64,000 nt of DNA from Tanypteryx hageni (taxonomy: Eukaryota; Arthropoda; Insecta; Odonata; Petaluridae): contig CM054117.1 of the NCBI GenBank assembly GCA_028673005.1, positions 50,296,870 through 50,360,869 of the forward strand. Reading direction: 5' to 3'. Positions 12,060 to 22,740 of the stretch are shown here, one piece after another (the stretch's first letter is position 1; every line of letters begins with the position of its first letter). The position numbers were made by a program, and so were the translations under genes. Below the pieces are notes generated by a model, which saw nothing but the letters and a program-made list of their open reading frames with translations, was not told the DNA's origin and ran no database searches.

Positions 12060-13910
12060 ACTCGTGATTTTTTTCCATTTAGTATTAAGTACGCGAAATG
12101 CGGCTATTTCCCAAAACGTTACTCACGCGTTTATCACTGCGCCACCGCGTGTTTGCGCGCGCGCGTGCGTGTGTAGAAAAAATACGAAGACGGTAACTCA
12201 GGAGTTGAAGGTAAATTAACGTACTTGTATCCATGTCAATGAAATAACCCTGGAGGGGGCTAAGATGATACAGATGAATAAGAGGGAGAGAGAGAGAATG
12301 TTCTCGTTATAGGACGAGTGTCTTTTAGTATTCGAAATTTGGTTTGAAAGGCGTAAATGGAAAAGATGCCGTTGAAGAGCTTAAGAAAAAAAAGAGGGTC
12401 GAGCCGCGTTCAAAAAAAAGAAATAAAGTACGCGTCCGAAAGATTTTAGCTCGATAAAAATCCACGCTTTGATGTCTTTTAACGCCATTTTTCGCAGTTG
12501 GAGCCGAAGGATGTTTTCAAGACGAATTAGTTTGATGGAATAATTTCGAGAGTGCCTGGAGATGACAGGGATTTTTGATGGCTCTTCTCCTAATTTTATT
12601 TCGGATCTCGCTCTGACGGTTAATTGGCTTTCCATCTAATGATTAAAGCGTTGAGATTCATTTTTTGAAATAATGCAAAGATTTTCTAAAATTTATGTCC
12701 ATTTTTGTGTAGTTTCTAGTTAAAAAGGCCAACTAAATGTTATAAAGTATTAGGAAATTCTCCTTTGAATCTATTACACTTCGAAAGTTTAGTTTTTTTC
12801 ACTTTATAGGAGATCATAACTTTTGGGAAATTCGTTTCTTTGAAAAGAGATAAAATAGAGCATGTAATTTGCGCCTTTTTTGAAATTTTTTATTCCATCA
12901 TCAATGAGGTTTTTACTCATGAAAAAGCTCCGAATATTTTCGCTATTTTTCTTATAACTGACCTTACGAGAGAAAATTTACTTATTATATGGAGAAAATA
13001 TGTATAATAGTCATAATCTACGAACAATACAACTTTCTTACCTTGACCTATTGGAAGTTCCTTTGACAGCTGCATGATATTTAGAACCGAAAGCGAAAAA
13101 TATTATGACAATATTATGATAGAAAAAAGCTCCAAAAATACTCGATTTATATTTTCATTAGAAGTTCGAGTATCAAACAAAATATTCGAAGTGCTTTCAG
13201 TCATTTTTAGATATTACATTTCACAGCTGCTATTATTAAGTATTATCTGCGCTATTTTTGAACATCTCTACTCGCGATAAAATTTTTCTGTTAACCTAAT
13301 CATTTCTAGATTTATTTCTCGATCGTCGAAAAGTTTTTAATTTCCTATTAAATAAAAGTAATTCTTTCTAAAAAGTTCAAATGCTTTATTTTCTGATGGC
13401 GTCTTTTGACAGGAGTATTAGCGTGCTTTCCTTAATCCTGGGATATTTCATGTTAAGCTTCGAATAATTTATAAATTTTTTAAATAATGAATTTATTTGC
13501 CTGGAAACCGCATTTATCATGATTTTTGTGTAATTTGCCTTGATTAAAATTCACCGTGCACTTAAAAAATTATCTTGATTCACCAGAATACGTTAAGTAT
13601 GGTCTAATTGTCAACTTATTTAAATAAAGTAAATTTATACATTAATAACGTATGTCAAGATTACCCGGTTCATAAACAGGCACTTAAATTTAAAAAACAG
13701 AAAAGTACTTTTTTCAGTTTTTGATAGCGTTTATTTCGGATGTTTTCAGGCATGAGACGAGGCCGACAATTCTCCAGTGATGATTACCCGGATAAAGCGT
13801 AAATATTCCTTAACAAGGATAAAGCGAAACAAAAAATCCGACGGCGGCTTAGATAGGTATAAATGTAGGAATTTTGATTGTTTCCTCTTCATTAACGCAA
13901 TAACAGTGAG
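12060..13910. other. AT-rich noncoding DNA, no gene seen
   Basis: I see no exon, repeat family or structured element here beyond a short (GA)n run near 12285. Confidence 0.5.
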
Positions 13911-13914
13911 AGCG

Positions 13915-14330
13915 AGAAGGAGATAGAGGGAGAGAGAATTAAGAGCGTGGAGAGAATGGGGTAGAGAGAGAGAGAGAAGGGAAGCGAGAAGAAAATAGAG
14001 GCTTAAGCAGAGAGATAGAGAAGAAAGGGAGAGGTCTTGAAGGGGAAAGCCGTAGTTGAAGGAAAAGACTTTTTTTAGATCTTTTTTCTGGAGTGTAGGG
14101 GGATAAACGCTAGAGCGTGCTGCATTGTGGGGGGAAGTGGCTTTCAGAAAACGTAAAGGGAACGATAGATGAAAGGTTAAGGGAGGCGTGCGTGAGAATA
14201 AAGGAGGGAAGTCGAGATTTTGGGTTGGGAGCGAAATGAAGGGTATGAATCGAGATAGGGTTGGAATAGGAGGCGGGAGGAGGAGGAATTTTGCTTTTAC
14301 GAGTGGATGTAGCACGCTCTTACTGGGTCT
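13915..14330. repeat. Purine-rich tract
   Basis: The plus strand is rich in GAGA, GGAG and GAAG words. The 257-residue minus-strand frame 13746-14519 is the translation of this tract and of the adjacent TA run (Tyr-Ile repeats), so it is not a gene. Confidence 0.75.
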
Positions 14331-14408
14331 AGGAATGGCAGAGGTGGAGATGATGCGGGAATGTTGTCCGTAGATTACGTTTGGCTTTGGATTTCGAAAG
14401 ATTCTATA

Positions 14409-14411
<3 letters not shown>

Positions 14412-14462
<51 letters not shown>
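14412..14462. repeat. (TA)n microsatellite
   Basis: About 25 uninterrupted TA units lie 40 bp to the left of the pogo-like element. They probably pre-date it, because pogo elements insert at TA. Confidence 0.95.
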
Positions 14463-14464
<2 letters not shown>

Positions 14465-14827
14465 TATACAAACATAAATTAATGTACACACAACATACGC
14501 ATAGGGGAGAGTAGCTCAAATTGGACCAGTTTTAAGATTTTGTGATTTACCTCATTAAGTACGGCATTTATATAATATTTATTGGTAAAATATTCTACAC
14601 TAGCATTTAACAAATAAGAATGTGTCAAATAATTTTAGTTTCCTATTTCAGTGAAATTAAAAAAAATTGAAACATCGCAAACGGTCTAATTTAGGAGAAG
14701 GGTCGCCAAATTGGACTATAGGTTTCCTAAATTGGACCACTGACAAGAATGTCTAATAGAATAAACATTTAACAACTATAAACCTTTCGTCCTGGATAAG
14801 AAAAAAAGAATGAAATAGACTTTTTTA

Positions 14828-15260
14828 TTCTTTATTAAAGCCACTTCCTCTCTGTAGAGATGTTTCTTCTGGCTGCTGTAAAGAAAGTTCAGGATGTCTG
14901 GCCATAAAGGCGTTGTACCATTTCTTCCCCGCTGACTGTTTTTCTGTATTAAATTGGTTTGTTAAATTGTTCTTTTCACATATCTGAAATGCCAGTTTTT
15001 TTTAGGTGTTATTCCAAACATGCATTCTTCCAATCGCAATACATGATTCACCAGTTCCATCTCTATGTCTTCAGGGAGAGCAACATTTCTCCCCATTGTT
15101 TTCTTCTCTGCGACACGAAAAATATTTGTCCCGTCTGGGTTTCTCTTTAGTGTTGCTTTTGGTACGCAGTAAGTTCTGGCTGCTTCATTAACACCAATTC
15201 CACCATGATGATAAGCATATCTCACTATTCCATGTCCCGTACTTTTCTACCTTTAACCAT
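14828..15260 (-). pseudogene. Pogo/Tigger transposase, N-terminal remnant
   Basis: Reading the minus strand, an ATG at 15260 opens MVKGRKVRD. A frameshift follows, then GVNEAARTYCVPKATLKR (about 15190-15137), which fits the Psq/CENP-B-type helix-turn-helix. A second frameshift at an A run near 14996 leads into a frame with FMARHPELSLQQPEETS and GFNKE (to 14828), the hallmark of the second CENP-B/Tigger DNA-binding domain. A stop comes right after GFNKE. No DDE catalytic domain follows before the element ends at 14504. In an intact family member, these two domains bind transposon ends and a DDE domain of about 200 residues follows. Two frameshifts and the missing catalytic part make it non-functional. 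The family assignment rests on motif recognition. Confidence 0.8.
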
Positions 15261-15635
15261 TTTAAAATTCACAATGCTAATTTCAGCAAGTATATTGCAA
15301 TTTGTTTTCTTGCAGCTTAATACTGAGAAATAACAAAAAACCTCCTTCCCTGTCTGAAATAATCTAAAAAAAATTAAAATTTTGAAATATCAACGGATAA
15401 ATAGAAAAAACTAAAACATATTCTTCGTACTATACGAAATATATCCATTGATCCATATGTAATCAATCATTTATCATAGGAATGTCTCTAATATCCTCAC
15501 TATATGAACGATGTCCCTAGTTTTATTCTGTAGCACGTGGGTTATTTGTTTATTCCTTTAAAAAATAACACTCCATTAACTAGTATTAATATGACAATAT
15601 TTAAGTAAAGGAGAGCGAGCTACACTGGCAAATAT

Positions 15636-15763
15636 ATAAAATATAAGCGAAGGAAATTCTCCAAATCCGGTTTTTATCCGGGTTCATCTGTTTTTATCCG
15701 GCCTTTTAACCGGGTTTTATCAGTTTGACTGGCTTTGGAGAATTTCCTTCGCTTATATTTTAT
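15636..15763. repeat. Perfect 30-bp inverted repeat hairpin inside the pogo element
   Basis: Arms 15636-15665 and 15734-15763 are exact reverse complements over 30 bases and enclose a 68-nt loop. The loop contains three TTTTATC(C)GG-like repeats. It is either a tiny MITE nested in the pogo element or an internal structural part of it. A transcript would form a long hairpin able to feed the small-RNA pathway (inference). Confidence 0.85.
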
Positions 15764-16310
15764 GACATTATTTAACAAAAATGTGAAAATTAATGAAATA
15801 TTCGGTCAGCAATATGAAATCACTTTAAATGGTCCAATATGGGAGACACCCGCCGGTCCAATATGGGGGAATTCGGCCATTTTGTTTAATACGCTGAAGG
15901 AACAAATTTATAAAACTGTATTCCTACATCTTCAGAGGTTAACTGGCTTTTAAACAGAAACATCTATAATAGCCTTAACATACTTCCGATCAGAAACAAG
16001 CCTTAGAGAAAACTACAGAAATCAATTGTAGGAAAAAGAGAATCACACTACAGCGCTTGAAGGGAACTGGCCTGAACGGTGAGAGGTAGCCGATCCCTTA
16101 TAGTACTTCACAAATTCAACGACAGAATGCAGCAATTGACGGTACAAGCAGGGTTAACCTAACCGGTCCAATTTCGATGTCTCTCCCCTATATAGACGGA
16201 ACCTATTTTTCCATAAGAATTAATTTATTGATAGTAGAATATAATTCACTAGGGATGCCTTAATTTTGGGGAATTCCGTTATGAAGTAAAAAGGAAAAAT
16301 GACTCAATAG

Positions 16311-16441
16311 AAATTTCACTTTGGTAAAGAAAAACTCGACCCGTGTTTTTTCATAAAAACGTCATCATCAAGACAGACTCTTCGTGATGATGACGTCGTA
16401 ACGTCGAAACCAGAGTTTTTTTCAGTAAAGTGGAATTTTTA
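16311..16441. repeat. Imperfect palindromic element with hammerhead-like core
   Basis: Outer arms (TTTCACTTTGGTAAAGAAAA and its imperfect complement at 16415-16436) and inner arms (ACGTCATCATCA at 16359-16370, TGATGATGACGT at 16385-16396) form a nested palindrome. The right inner half reads TGATGA, then a stem GACGT-CGTA-ACGTC, then GAAAC. This is the conserved order of a hammerhead ribozyme (CUGAUGA, helix II, GAAA), but the first core base is G instead of C. Confidence 0.55.
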
Positions 16442-16442
16442 G

Positions 16443-16602
16443 TTTTTGGTTCTTTCTCACGTTCACTGTGTCCCCCCCTCCTCGGGTTGGGTTGGGTAGC
16501 GTTCATCTAAATATATGTAACTATTTCACCGTATTTACTCGTAGAATGTTTTACAAAAATGCATCCTTTACCTCAGATGGATCGAGAAGTGGAAGGTCAA
16601 AG
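16443..16602 (+). repeat. Dispersed repeat copy 1 (inverted partner at 21110)
   Basis: About 160 bp running from TTTTTGGTTCTTTCTCACG to GAGAAGTGGAAGGTCAAA. The same sequence occurs in reverse complement at 21110-21269 with similar end points and scattered mismatches. It joins directly to the palindromic element at 16311-16441, so both may belong to one retroelement terminal region. Confidence 0.8.
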
Positions 16603-17036
16603 TTAAGTTTTTCCTTTTTACTCCAAATTTAATTCGTTTAATACGTTACAGCAGCTCCCCTTAGTGCTTTTTTGGAGCATTCAGCTGTTAGATGTAAACA
16701 AACGTATATATGAAACGTATATATAAAAATCAGTACCCTAATATTAAAAAAAATTTAATACAATAGGAACCCCCAAGTTGGTACATTCCGATCCGACACA
16801 GAGATAGTCAACCGATGTTACAAGAAAAAACGCTCCGTTTGAATCCAATGTTTCGTTCACCTTACTCTAATAGCAAAGTACTGGTAGATGCCTCTCTTAG
16901 CAAAAGCATTTAGCAAGACCAGAGCGACAAAGAGAGACAATTGCGCAGAGCGAGTGCGTGGCGCTTATGCTCTGAGGCCGAAAGTGTTATAGCGAAATAG
17001 TGCTAAGCGATACTGCTTAATGCGGGAGTGCGCGCG

Positions 17037-17040
<4 letters not shown>
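16603..17040. other. AT-rich noncoding DNA, no gene seen
   Basis: No supported feature in this stretch before the CA repeat. Confidence 0.5.

Positions 17041-17074
<34 letters not shown>
17041..17074. repeat. (CA)n microsatellite
   Basis: Seventeen CA units, followed by a purine-rich stretch to about 17345. Minus-strand frames with Val-Cys runs across it are artefacts. Confidence 0.95.
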
Positions 17075-17077
<3 letters not shown>

Positions 17078-17463
17078 ACTGAAAGCAAACATAGAGAATG
17101 GAAATACAGGATAAAGTGGAAATACGAAAGCAAATGGAAGACTTGAAAGCGTGAAGCAGATAAAGGACGAGCGAAATGCGAAGAAAGAAGGGACGGGAAG
17201 TGAGAGAGTGGGAAGTTCGTGGTTGAGAGAAAGACAGAGAAGGGGTTTTCAAGAGATCTTAAAAGCACCGCCAAAACCGAGATGAATTAACGGATTTGGT
17301 AATAAGGGCAAACGATCGAGAGAATGAGAGGGAGAGAGACAGAAAAACGACTTTATTCGGGCTAAATTGATGCGATTGGGTCCATTCTTACATTTAATCC
17401 TTCGTCTCACAGTAGTATAGTTTACACGATAAAATTGAAATATAGATAACACCTAAGGTTTAA

Positions 17464-17503
17464 ACGTGACAACGTCATCATCCTAATGATGATGTTGTCA
17501 CGT
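17464..17503. repeat. Near-perfect 18-bp palindrome related to 16385-16410
   Basis: Arms 17464-17481 (ACGTGACAACGTCATCAT) and 17486-17503 pair with a single mismatch around a 4-nt loop. On the minus strand it reads GATGATGACGTTGTCACG followed by TTTAAACC, which aligns with GATGATGACGTCGTAACG followed by TCGAAACC at 16386-16411. It is therefore a degenerate relative of the hammerhead-like core. Confidence 0.7.
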
Positions 17504-17504
17504 T

Positions 17505-20440
17505 GTCACCTAGGTCGTGCCTCTCAAAAACATTGAAATTTTTTAAAAGTTTTTGTTTTATTTCCTTAAAATGGAATTCCACAACTTTCAGGCTTGCTCA
17601 GTGAAATTGTGTACTTATGTAAAAAATTGAAATAGATGACATCATTTGTCGTGAGAAACAAATACAATGCTAAGTTGTGACACGTTAATATATCTGTTTT
17701 TGAGGAATAATCCGGTAGTTTGGTGGCAAAAACTAATGTTACCAGACAAAATGCAATCTTCGAACGAATATGCTGCTAAAATATTTCGACTTTCGTTTTT
17801 AAGGCAGTCATAGTCACTGTCCATGATTAAAATTTTAGTATTTTTTCGGTTGCATCAAATGGTGCTTTCTAATGTGGCAAAATCCTTCCAGATTTATTGC
17901 TCGAATGAGGTGTGAGCTGCGATAACATCTAGAACCGTCGAAACAATAGAGACAGTGAGAAAGGTTGCAAGAAAAATGAATTAAGACAAAAAAGAGACGA
18001 ATGGTCGAGTTATTCTGCGTGCCATTTCTTTAAGCACTAGTCCTAAAGATTTTTTCGATGTTATTTTAGGGTAATTAAAAATGTCTCTCTACGCTGATCA
18101 ACAGAGAGAGATTGGAACGCATAATACCGCATACTTTTTTCTTTGAGGACGCGTTAAATCAAGGGTGTATATCGCGCGACCGCACAATATTATGTCCAAA
18201 TTTAAGAAAAACATTCGGAATCAACTTGCAAGCATCTGATCAGATGCGACAGAAAACATGTATGCACGAATTGATAATTCTGTGAATTCGAACGAACTTC
18301 TTAATTAATCCTGCGTTAACGAAAGGACGGAGCGGTAATGTGCAAAAAACGCTGTTGCCAAACTCGCTGAAAACGAATGAACTAGCCAAAATAGTCAGTG
18401 TGGGTCAAAGTTGGCATACAGAGAGGAGGATCCATTTTGTTTTCGCGAAGAGACGTAGTTGACATTCATTAAAAAATATTGACATGATTATTGACTCGTT
18501 TGTTTGCCGTAGCAGAGCAAAATCATACCATAGGAGAATTTGTTTGTCAGCAGCGTGGCATATCATGCATAGCTTACATTAAAAATAAATTGGACTGTTT
18601 AATGTTGCACTTATCAATTTTTACGAGACATCATTTTCTATATTTTATTGACAGAGAAATTAATTTATTCAAACAATTTTTCTCTCATATAAATGTCTGC
18701 ATTTTGACAGTATTTTAAGTATTTTATAGACGAGTCCCTCAGAAGATTAAAGAGAACTATGATTTTATCGTTCGTTACTTGAAAATTTGAATATATTATT
18801 GAATGAGCGGTTACTATTTTTACGGAGAATATCAGTTTTCCTATGAGTTTATTTTAGCGATTTTAACTAAGTAAAAGGCTTGGAATCGAAGGATAATATT
18901 TAATGAATTATAACGTGGTATTTTAAAACAATCTGGGTTCGAGTTATTGCGTCTATTTAATTTTTAGTGACCAAATTTATACAAAAAATGTTTAAAAAGA
19001 TGAAAGTGATAAGCTCAATATGAAATTAATTAAATTTTGATATATTTAGTACAAATTTCTATGCATTTTAATATTTTATCAAATCTTCATATGTACATTT
19101 TCAACGGATCGCCCGTGGTTTCTGACGGCATATTACGGTTACGTGACGCCATGGCAACCACTGACGCAATATTACATTCTCAGCATCTTTTAACAGCTTT
19201 TTTTTACCTGTACTGCCATAATATTCTGTTTAGAATCGAATTTAATAAACGTTTTTATCGCGAAAGTTGGAAATTGGCAAATTAATGCAGCACCTACACC
19301 ACTGCAGACTAAAAATAACGAAACCAGTGAAGGGATTAAGCTTCCGTGTAATTTATCAAATTAAATATTAAAATTGGTTACCGTTACATTAATATTTGCA
19401 TGCATGTAAATTTCATCATCACTTGTGTTTCTAGTGTCGAGTAGCTGCTGTTCATTATCTCAACCTCTTGCGTTAAACTCCGGTTCGAGTCATTTTTAGG
19501 CAAATATTTTTACCAAATTTACGTCCACGGCAGAGGCAATTAAGGAGGTAAAAAGTTTGAATCAAGGGCTTTTTAACCGTGATGTTTGCGTAGCAGTCTC
19601 CTCTCGAATTATGTTAAGCCGCTTAGCAGGGAAAATCGACGGAGCATGCCGTTGTTACCCAGTCCGCTCGAAAATGCATTCGGCTTGCTGGAAATCGGTC
19701 TCCTCTCGTGATTATTTTTCGTTTAACCCAACGTTAACTCCTTGATGTTCACACGCTATTCGATTGTTTCGTTTTTTTTAAGGGAGTGCTTCGTCAATGA
19801 AATCAAACATGCGTATTGTACGTGTGTGTGCGTGTTAAAAAAAACGTATAAAACCCTTTCGTGTTCCTCTGGGTTTTCGCCACTGTTCTTTCGAAATCAC
19901 GGACCTTTAGTCGCGGCGCGGTGGAATTAATGCAATCTCCGCGGAATTTCACAGCGGGACCGTCGATTCGAAGGTGAAAAAGGGGGGCGATCCGCGAAAA
20001 TTTCGCTTCGGCTGTAATTTCTGCGGTGATCGTAAATTAACCCTCGCGCGTTGTCTGATTGGGCTTTCGCCGCCGCGTAATTGCTAATTTCCGGCGATTG
20101 TTCGGTATGCATTTGGCTCTGAAATTCCGCCAAATATATTTCGTCCCCAACATGGAAAAAATTCGTCGTCATGTCCCGTTGATTTTTCTCCGTAAAGCGT
20201 TAAATGCCGAAAGTAACGTTCAGTGCTCGGTGGTTTTTTTGCCGGGATCGATTTGCTTGTAATTACTGGAATCGTTTGATTTGAATTATTCATAGCAGTT
20301 TTTTTTTAATCTTGGGAGAAATCGCGAATTATATCGCGCCGCACTGTAATAAAGGTTACGTTATTGTTTAAATATGTTTATAAGTTGTCACATTCTTATA
20401 AATTGGAAATTCCAGAGAAATTGAAACAATCGCGCTAATA
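17505..20440. other. AT-rich noncoding DNA, no gene seen
   Basis: No exon with convincing splice sites and no repeat shared with the rest of the window was found. A CpG-richer sub-block at about 19880-20250 is the only compositional change. Confidence 0.5.
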
Positions 20441-20444
20441 ACCA

Positions 20445-20650
20445 AAGTACATTACATTATATTATATTGCTTTAAATTATAATACGTTGCATTCTTCAGA
20501 TTACGTGACATTACAGTTATGTATATTAAATTGCGTTACATTACATAAATGATACGATATTACATTTGAGTCTACACATTTTATCGTGTCAAATTCAGTT
20601 ACATTACATTAAATACTGTGATCAATGTATTGTATTGTAATGTATTAATG
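20445..20650. repeat. Degenerate ATTAC-type satellite
   Basis: The words ATTACATTAC, TTACATTACA and ATTACGTGAC recur irregularly over about 200 bp, suggesting a decayed pentamer array. Confidence 0.6.
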
Positions 20651-21109
20651 GTATTCACTCTCTCTATCATATGCCATATATACGAATTCGTTTATATTGG
20701 TAAAATATTATAACGTTTGCCAAAACATTTATTATACTATTTCGTTCGAGTCATTTCCTCACTATATTTAGAAGAATAGCTAGTTTAAAAACATGTTAAA
20801 GAAAGCGTCGATGCAATAGCCAACGCGGGAGATTTCGTGCCGTAAATTTTTCCACCACTCGTAGCAAAGTTAAAAAAGTCACGGTTAAGTCGCTTTTCGT
20901 CCGAAGGATATATGGCCAATCGAGGTGAAGCTGCCGATACTGTCGGGGTAATATTCAACTGCACCCCGCGGTCACTTTCTGACCACTCAGGTTCTGCGGT
21001 CTTCCGCGGTATTTTAGATCCCTATCGAATCCCTATCAATTGCGCCCCTGGACTCGCAGTGTGCTACAAAGACCCGTAATCTGAATGTTGAAGTTGGCTG
21101 CGATGGGTG

Positions 21110-21269
21110 TTTGACCTTCCACTTCTCGATCCATCTGAGGTAAAGGATGCATTTTTGTAAAACATTCTACGAGGAAATACGGTGAAATAGTTAGATATAT
21201 TTATATGAACGCTACCCAACCCAACCCGAGGAGGGGGGAACACAGTGAACGTGAGAAAGAACCAAAAAC
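21110..21269 (-). repeat. Dispersed repeat copy 2
   Basis: Reverse complement of the repeat at 16443-16602, sharing the CCAACCC-GAGGAGGGG block and the GATCCATCTGAGGTAAAGG block. The intervening 4.5 kb has no transposase or reverse transcriptase, so two independent insertions are more likely than one element with long inverted ends. Confidence 0.8.
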
Positions 21270-22265
21270 ACTTCACCTAACTTACCCAACCCGGTGGGGC
21301 CGAGTAGAATGTTCCTTCATGTTCAGATTTAGACAGGACAAATCGAGTTACGTTTTCCCCAGGTAAAAATGGTCAACGTGACGAACAGAAACTCGCACTT
21401 CAAGAAGAGGCAAGACTATCTTTCCGGAATTAGGACTGTTTAATGATCGGGGCGCAGTTGACAAGTTACCCTTTCGCTCTCCTTTCCTCTCTTCCCACTG
21501 ACCGCGGGCGGAGTTGAGTAGTCCCCACTGTCGGCATCTGACAGCGCCGCGATTCCGAGTTTTCGCGTTTTTTTTTTGCGCCAGACAAAATAACTTCGAC
21601 GGTTCTCGATTGGCCCGATGACGCATTTTGCGTGGGAAGGGGTCGGACATCTGCGATGACACTCGATAATTTTTGGAGGTCGCCAAACATCTATTTTTTC
21701 TTATCCTCATCGCTTTTCAATATGAATTAATCGCCGGAGCTGATCAAAACCGATCACACGCCGATAATTAGCTCGTTTGAGGGAAGGGCGGAATGATTTC
21801 GAGCGCCAATTTTGAACGACCCCCGGAATCGGTAGTTTGGTGAATTCTTTCCCATCCCCCATCCCCTTATCCATTTTCTGCCTCCCTTTTTCCCCTCCTC
21901 ATTCCTCTTTTGCCCATCCCTTCTTCCACCGCCCTTCCATTCCCGCGGGAATTTGACTAAAGCGATGCAACGCGTGTAGCCGGCGATTATGGAGCGACAC
22001 ACCCCCTCTCCTCTTCTGCCCCTCTGCCGGTCTCAGAAATTTCACGCCGAATTACGATTCGCTTTTGTGCGCTCACTGTTGCCATACGATGGAACCGAAA
22101 GAGGACCTGTTTTCATTTGTTTTGTTTTCTGGTGGAGGGGGACGTTGGGGTTGGGAAAGGGAGGGAACCCCGCAATGACGACAGTCGTGTTTCGACGGGT
22201 TCGAATAAAGAGGGAAGAGCGGACGCCTCATCGATGACTGCGAGGCAGTCTTTGATATCATATAT
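21270..22265. other. Noncoding DNA, no gene seen
   Basis: Moderately GC-rich. A CT-rich patch (21845-21945) explains the minus-strand frames. No supported exon. Confidence 0.5.
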
Positions 22266-22270
22266 ATATA

Positions 22271-22393
22271 TATTACGTGTCTCTTCGACGCCCCCAGCAG
22301 CCTGCCAGCTTGGTCCTCAACTTGGTGAGTGTCCGCTGGGCTTCCCTCAACACCTTGTTGCCACCCTCATCACTACCTTTTCTTTTCCTTTAG

Positions 22394-22426
<33 letters not shown>

Positions 22427-22672
22427 CAACTTACGGAAAAGGAAAGGTAAAATGAATATATGGATGTCAACAAGGTGTTGGGATGAGGAAACCCAGTGAG
22501 CACTCACCAATCAGACGACTTCAGGTTGGCGAGGCCCCGGGGATGTCGAAGCGACACACGTAATATAACACAAAAACACAGAAACATCACAAACGTAAAG
22601 CTTTCGGAACTACTCCTTCTTCAGCTACAGAGAGAGAACTCATCCCTCATCATCCCAACACCTTGTTGACAT

Positions 22673-22734
<62 letters not shown>
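22271..22734. repeat. Foldback repeat with TA cores
   Basis: The left arm (about 22271-22395) and right arm (about 22427-22570) are imperfect inverted copies. They share TTACGTGTC, CTTCGACGCCCC/CTTCGACATCCCC, TTGGTGAGTG and CAACACCTTGTTG. A (TA)n run at 22396-22425 separates them. A third partial copy of CAACACCTTGTTGACATCCA lies at 22657-22676 and runs into a second, longer (TA)n at 22674-22734. No open reading frame is present. Confidence 0.75.

Positions 22735-22739
<5 letters not shown>

Positions 22740-22740
<1 letters not shown>

Larger units (their letters stand above)
14502..16190 (-). mobile_element. Pogo/Tigger-like DNA transposon, internally decayed
   Basis: Element 14504-16188 (1685 bp) is flanked by TA on both sides (14502-14503, 16189-16190). 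The left terminus reads GGGGAGAGTAGCTCAAATTG and the right terminus, reverse-complemented, GGGGAGAGACATCGAAATTG; the shared core is GGGGAGAG and AAATTGGACC. Copies of the word ATTGGACC, or its complement GGTCCAAT, recur inside both ends, as expected for transposase-binding repeats. It encodes only a broken transposase N-terminus (14828-15260) and contains a near-perfect hairpin (15636-15763). The element is much shorter than an autonomous pogo of about 2-3 kb. Confidence 0.85.

Noticed and set aside
13746..14519. 257-residue minus-strand open frame
   Set aside because: It is made of (TA)n-encoded Tyr-Ile repeats plus Ser/Leu/Pro from a purine tract, with no domain or splice support.
16603..21109. 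Interior of one large transposon bounded by the inverted 160-bp repeats
   Set aside because: No transposase, integrase or reverse transcriptase remnant was found in the interval. Kept only as a hypothesis.
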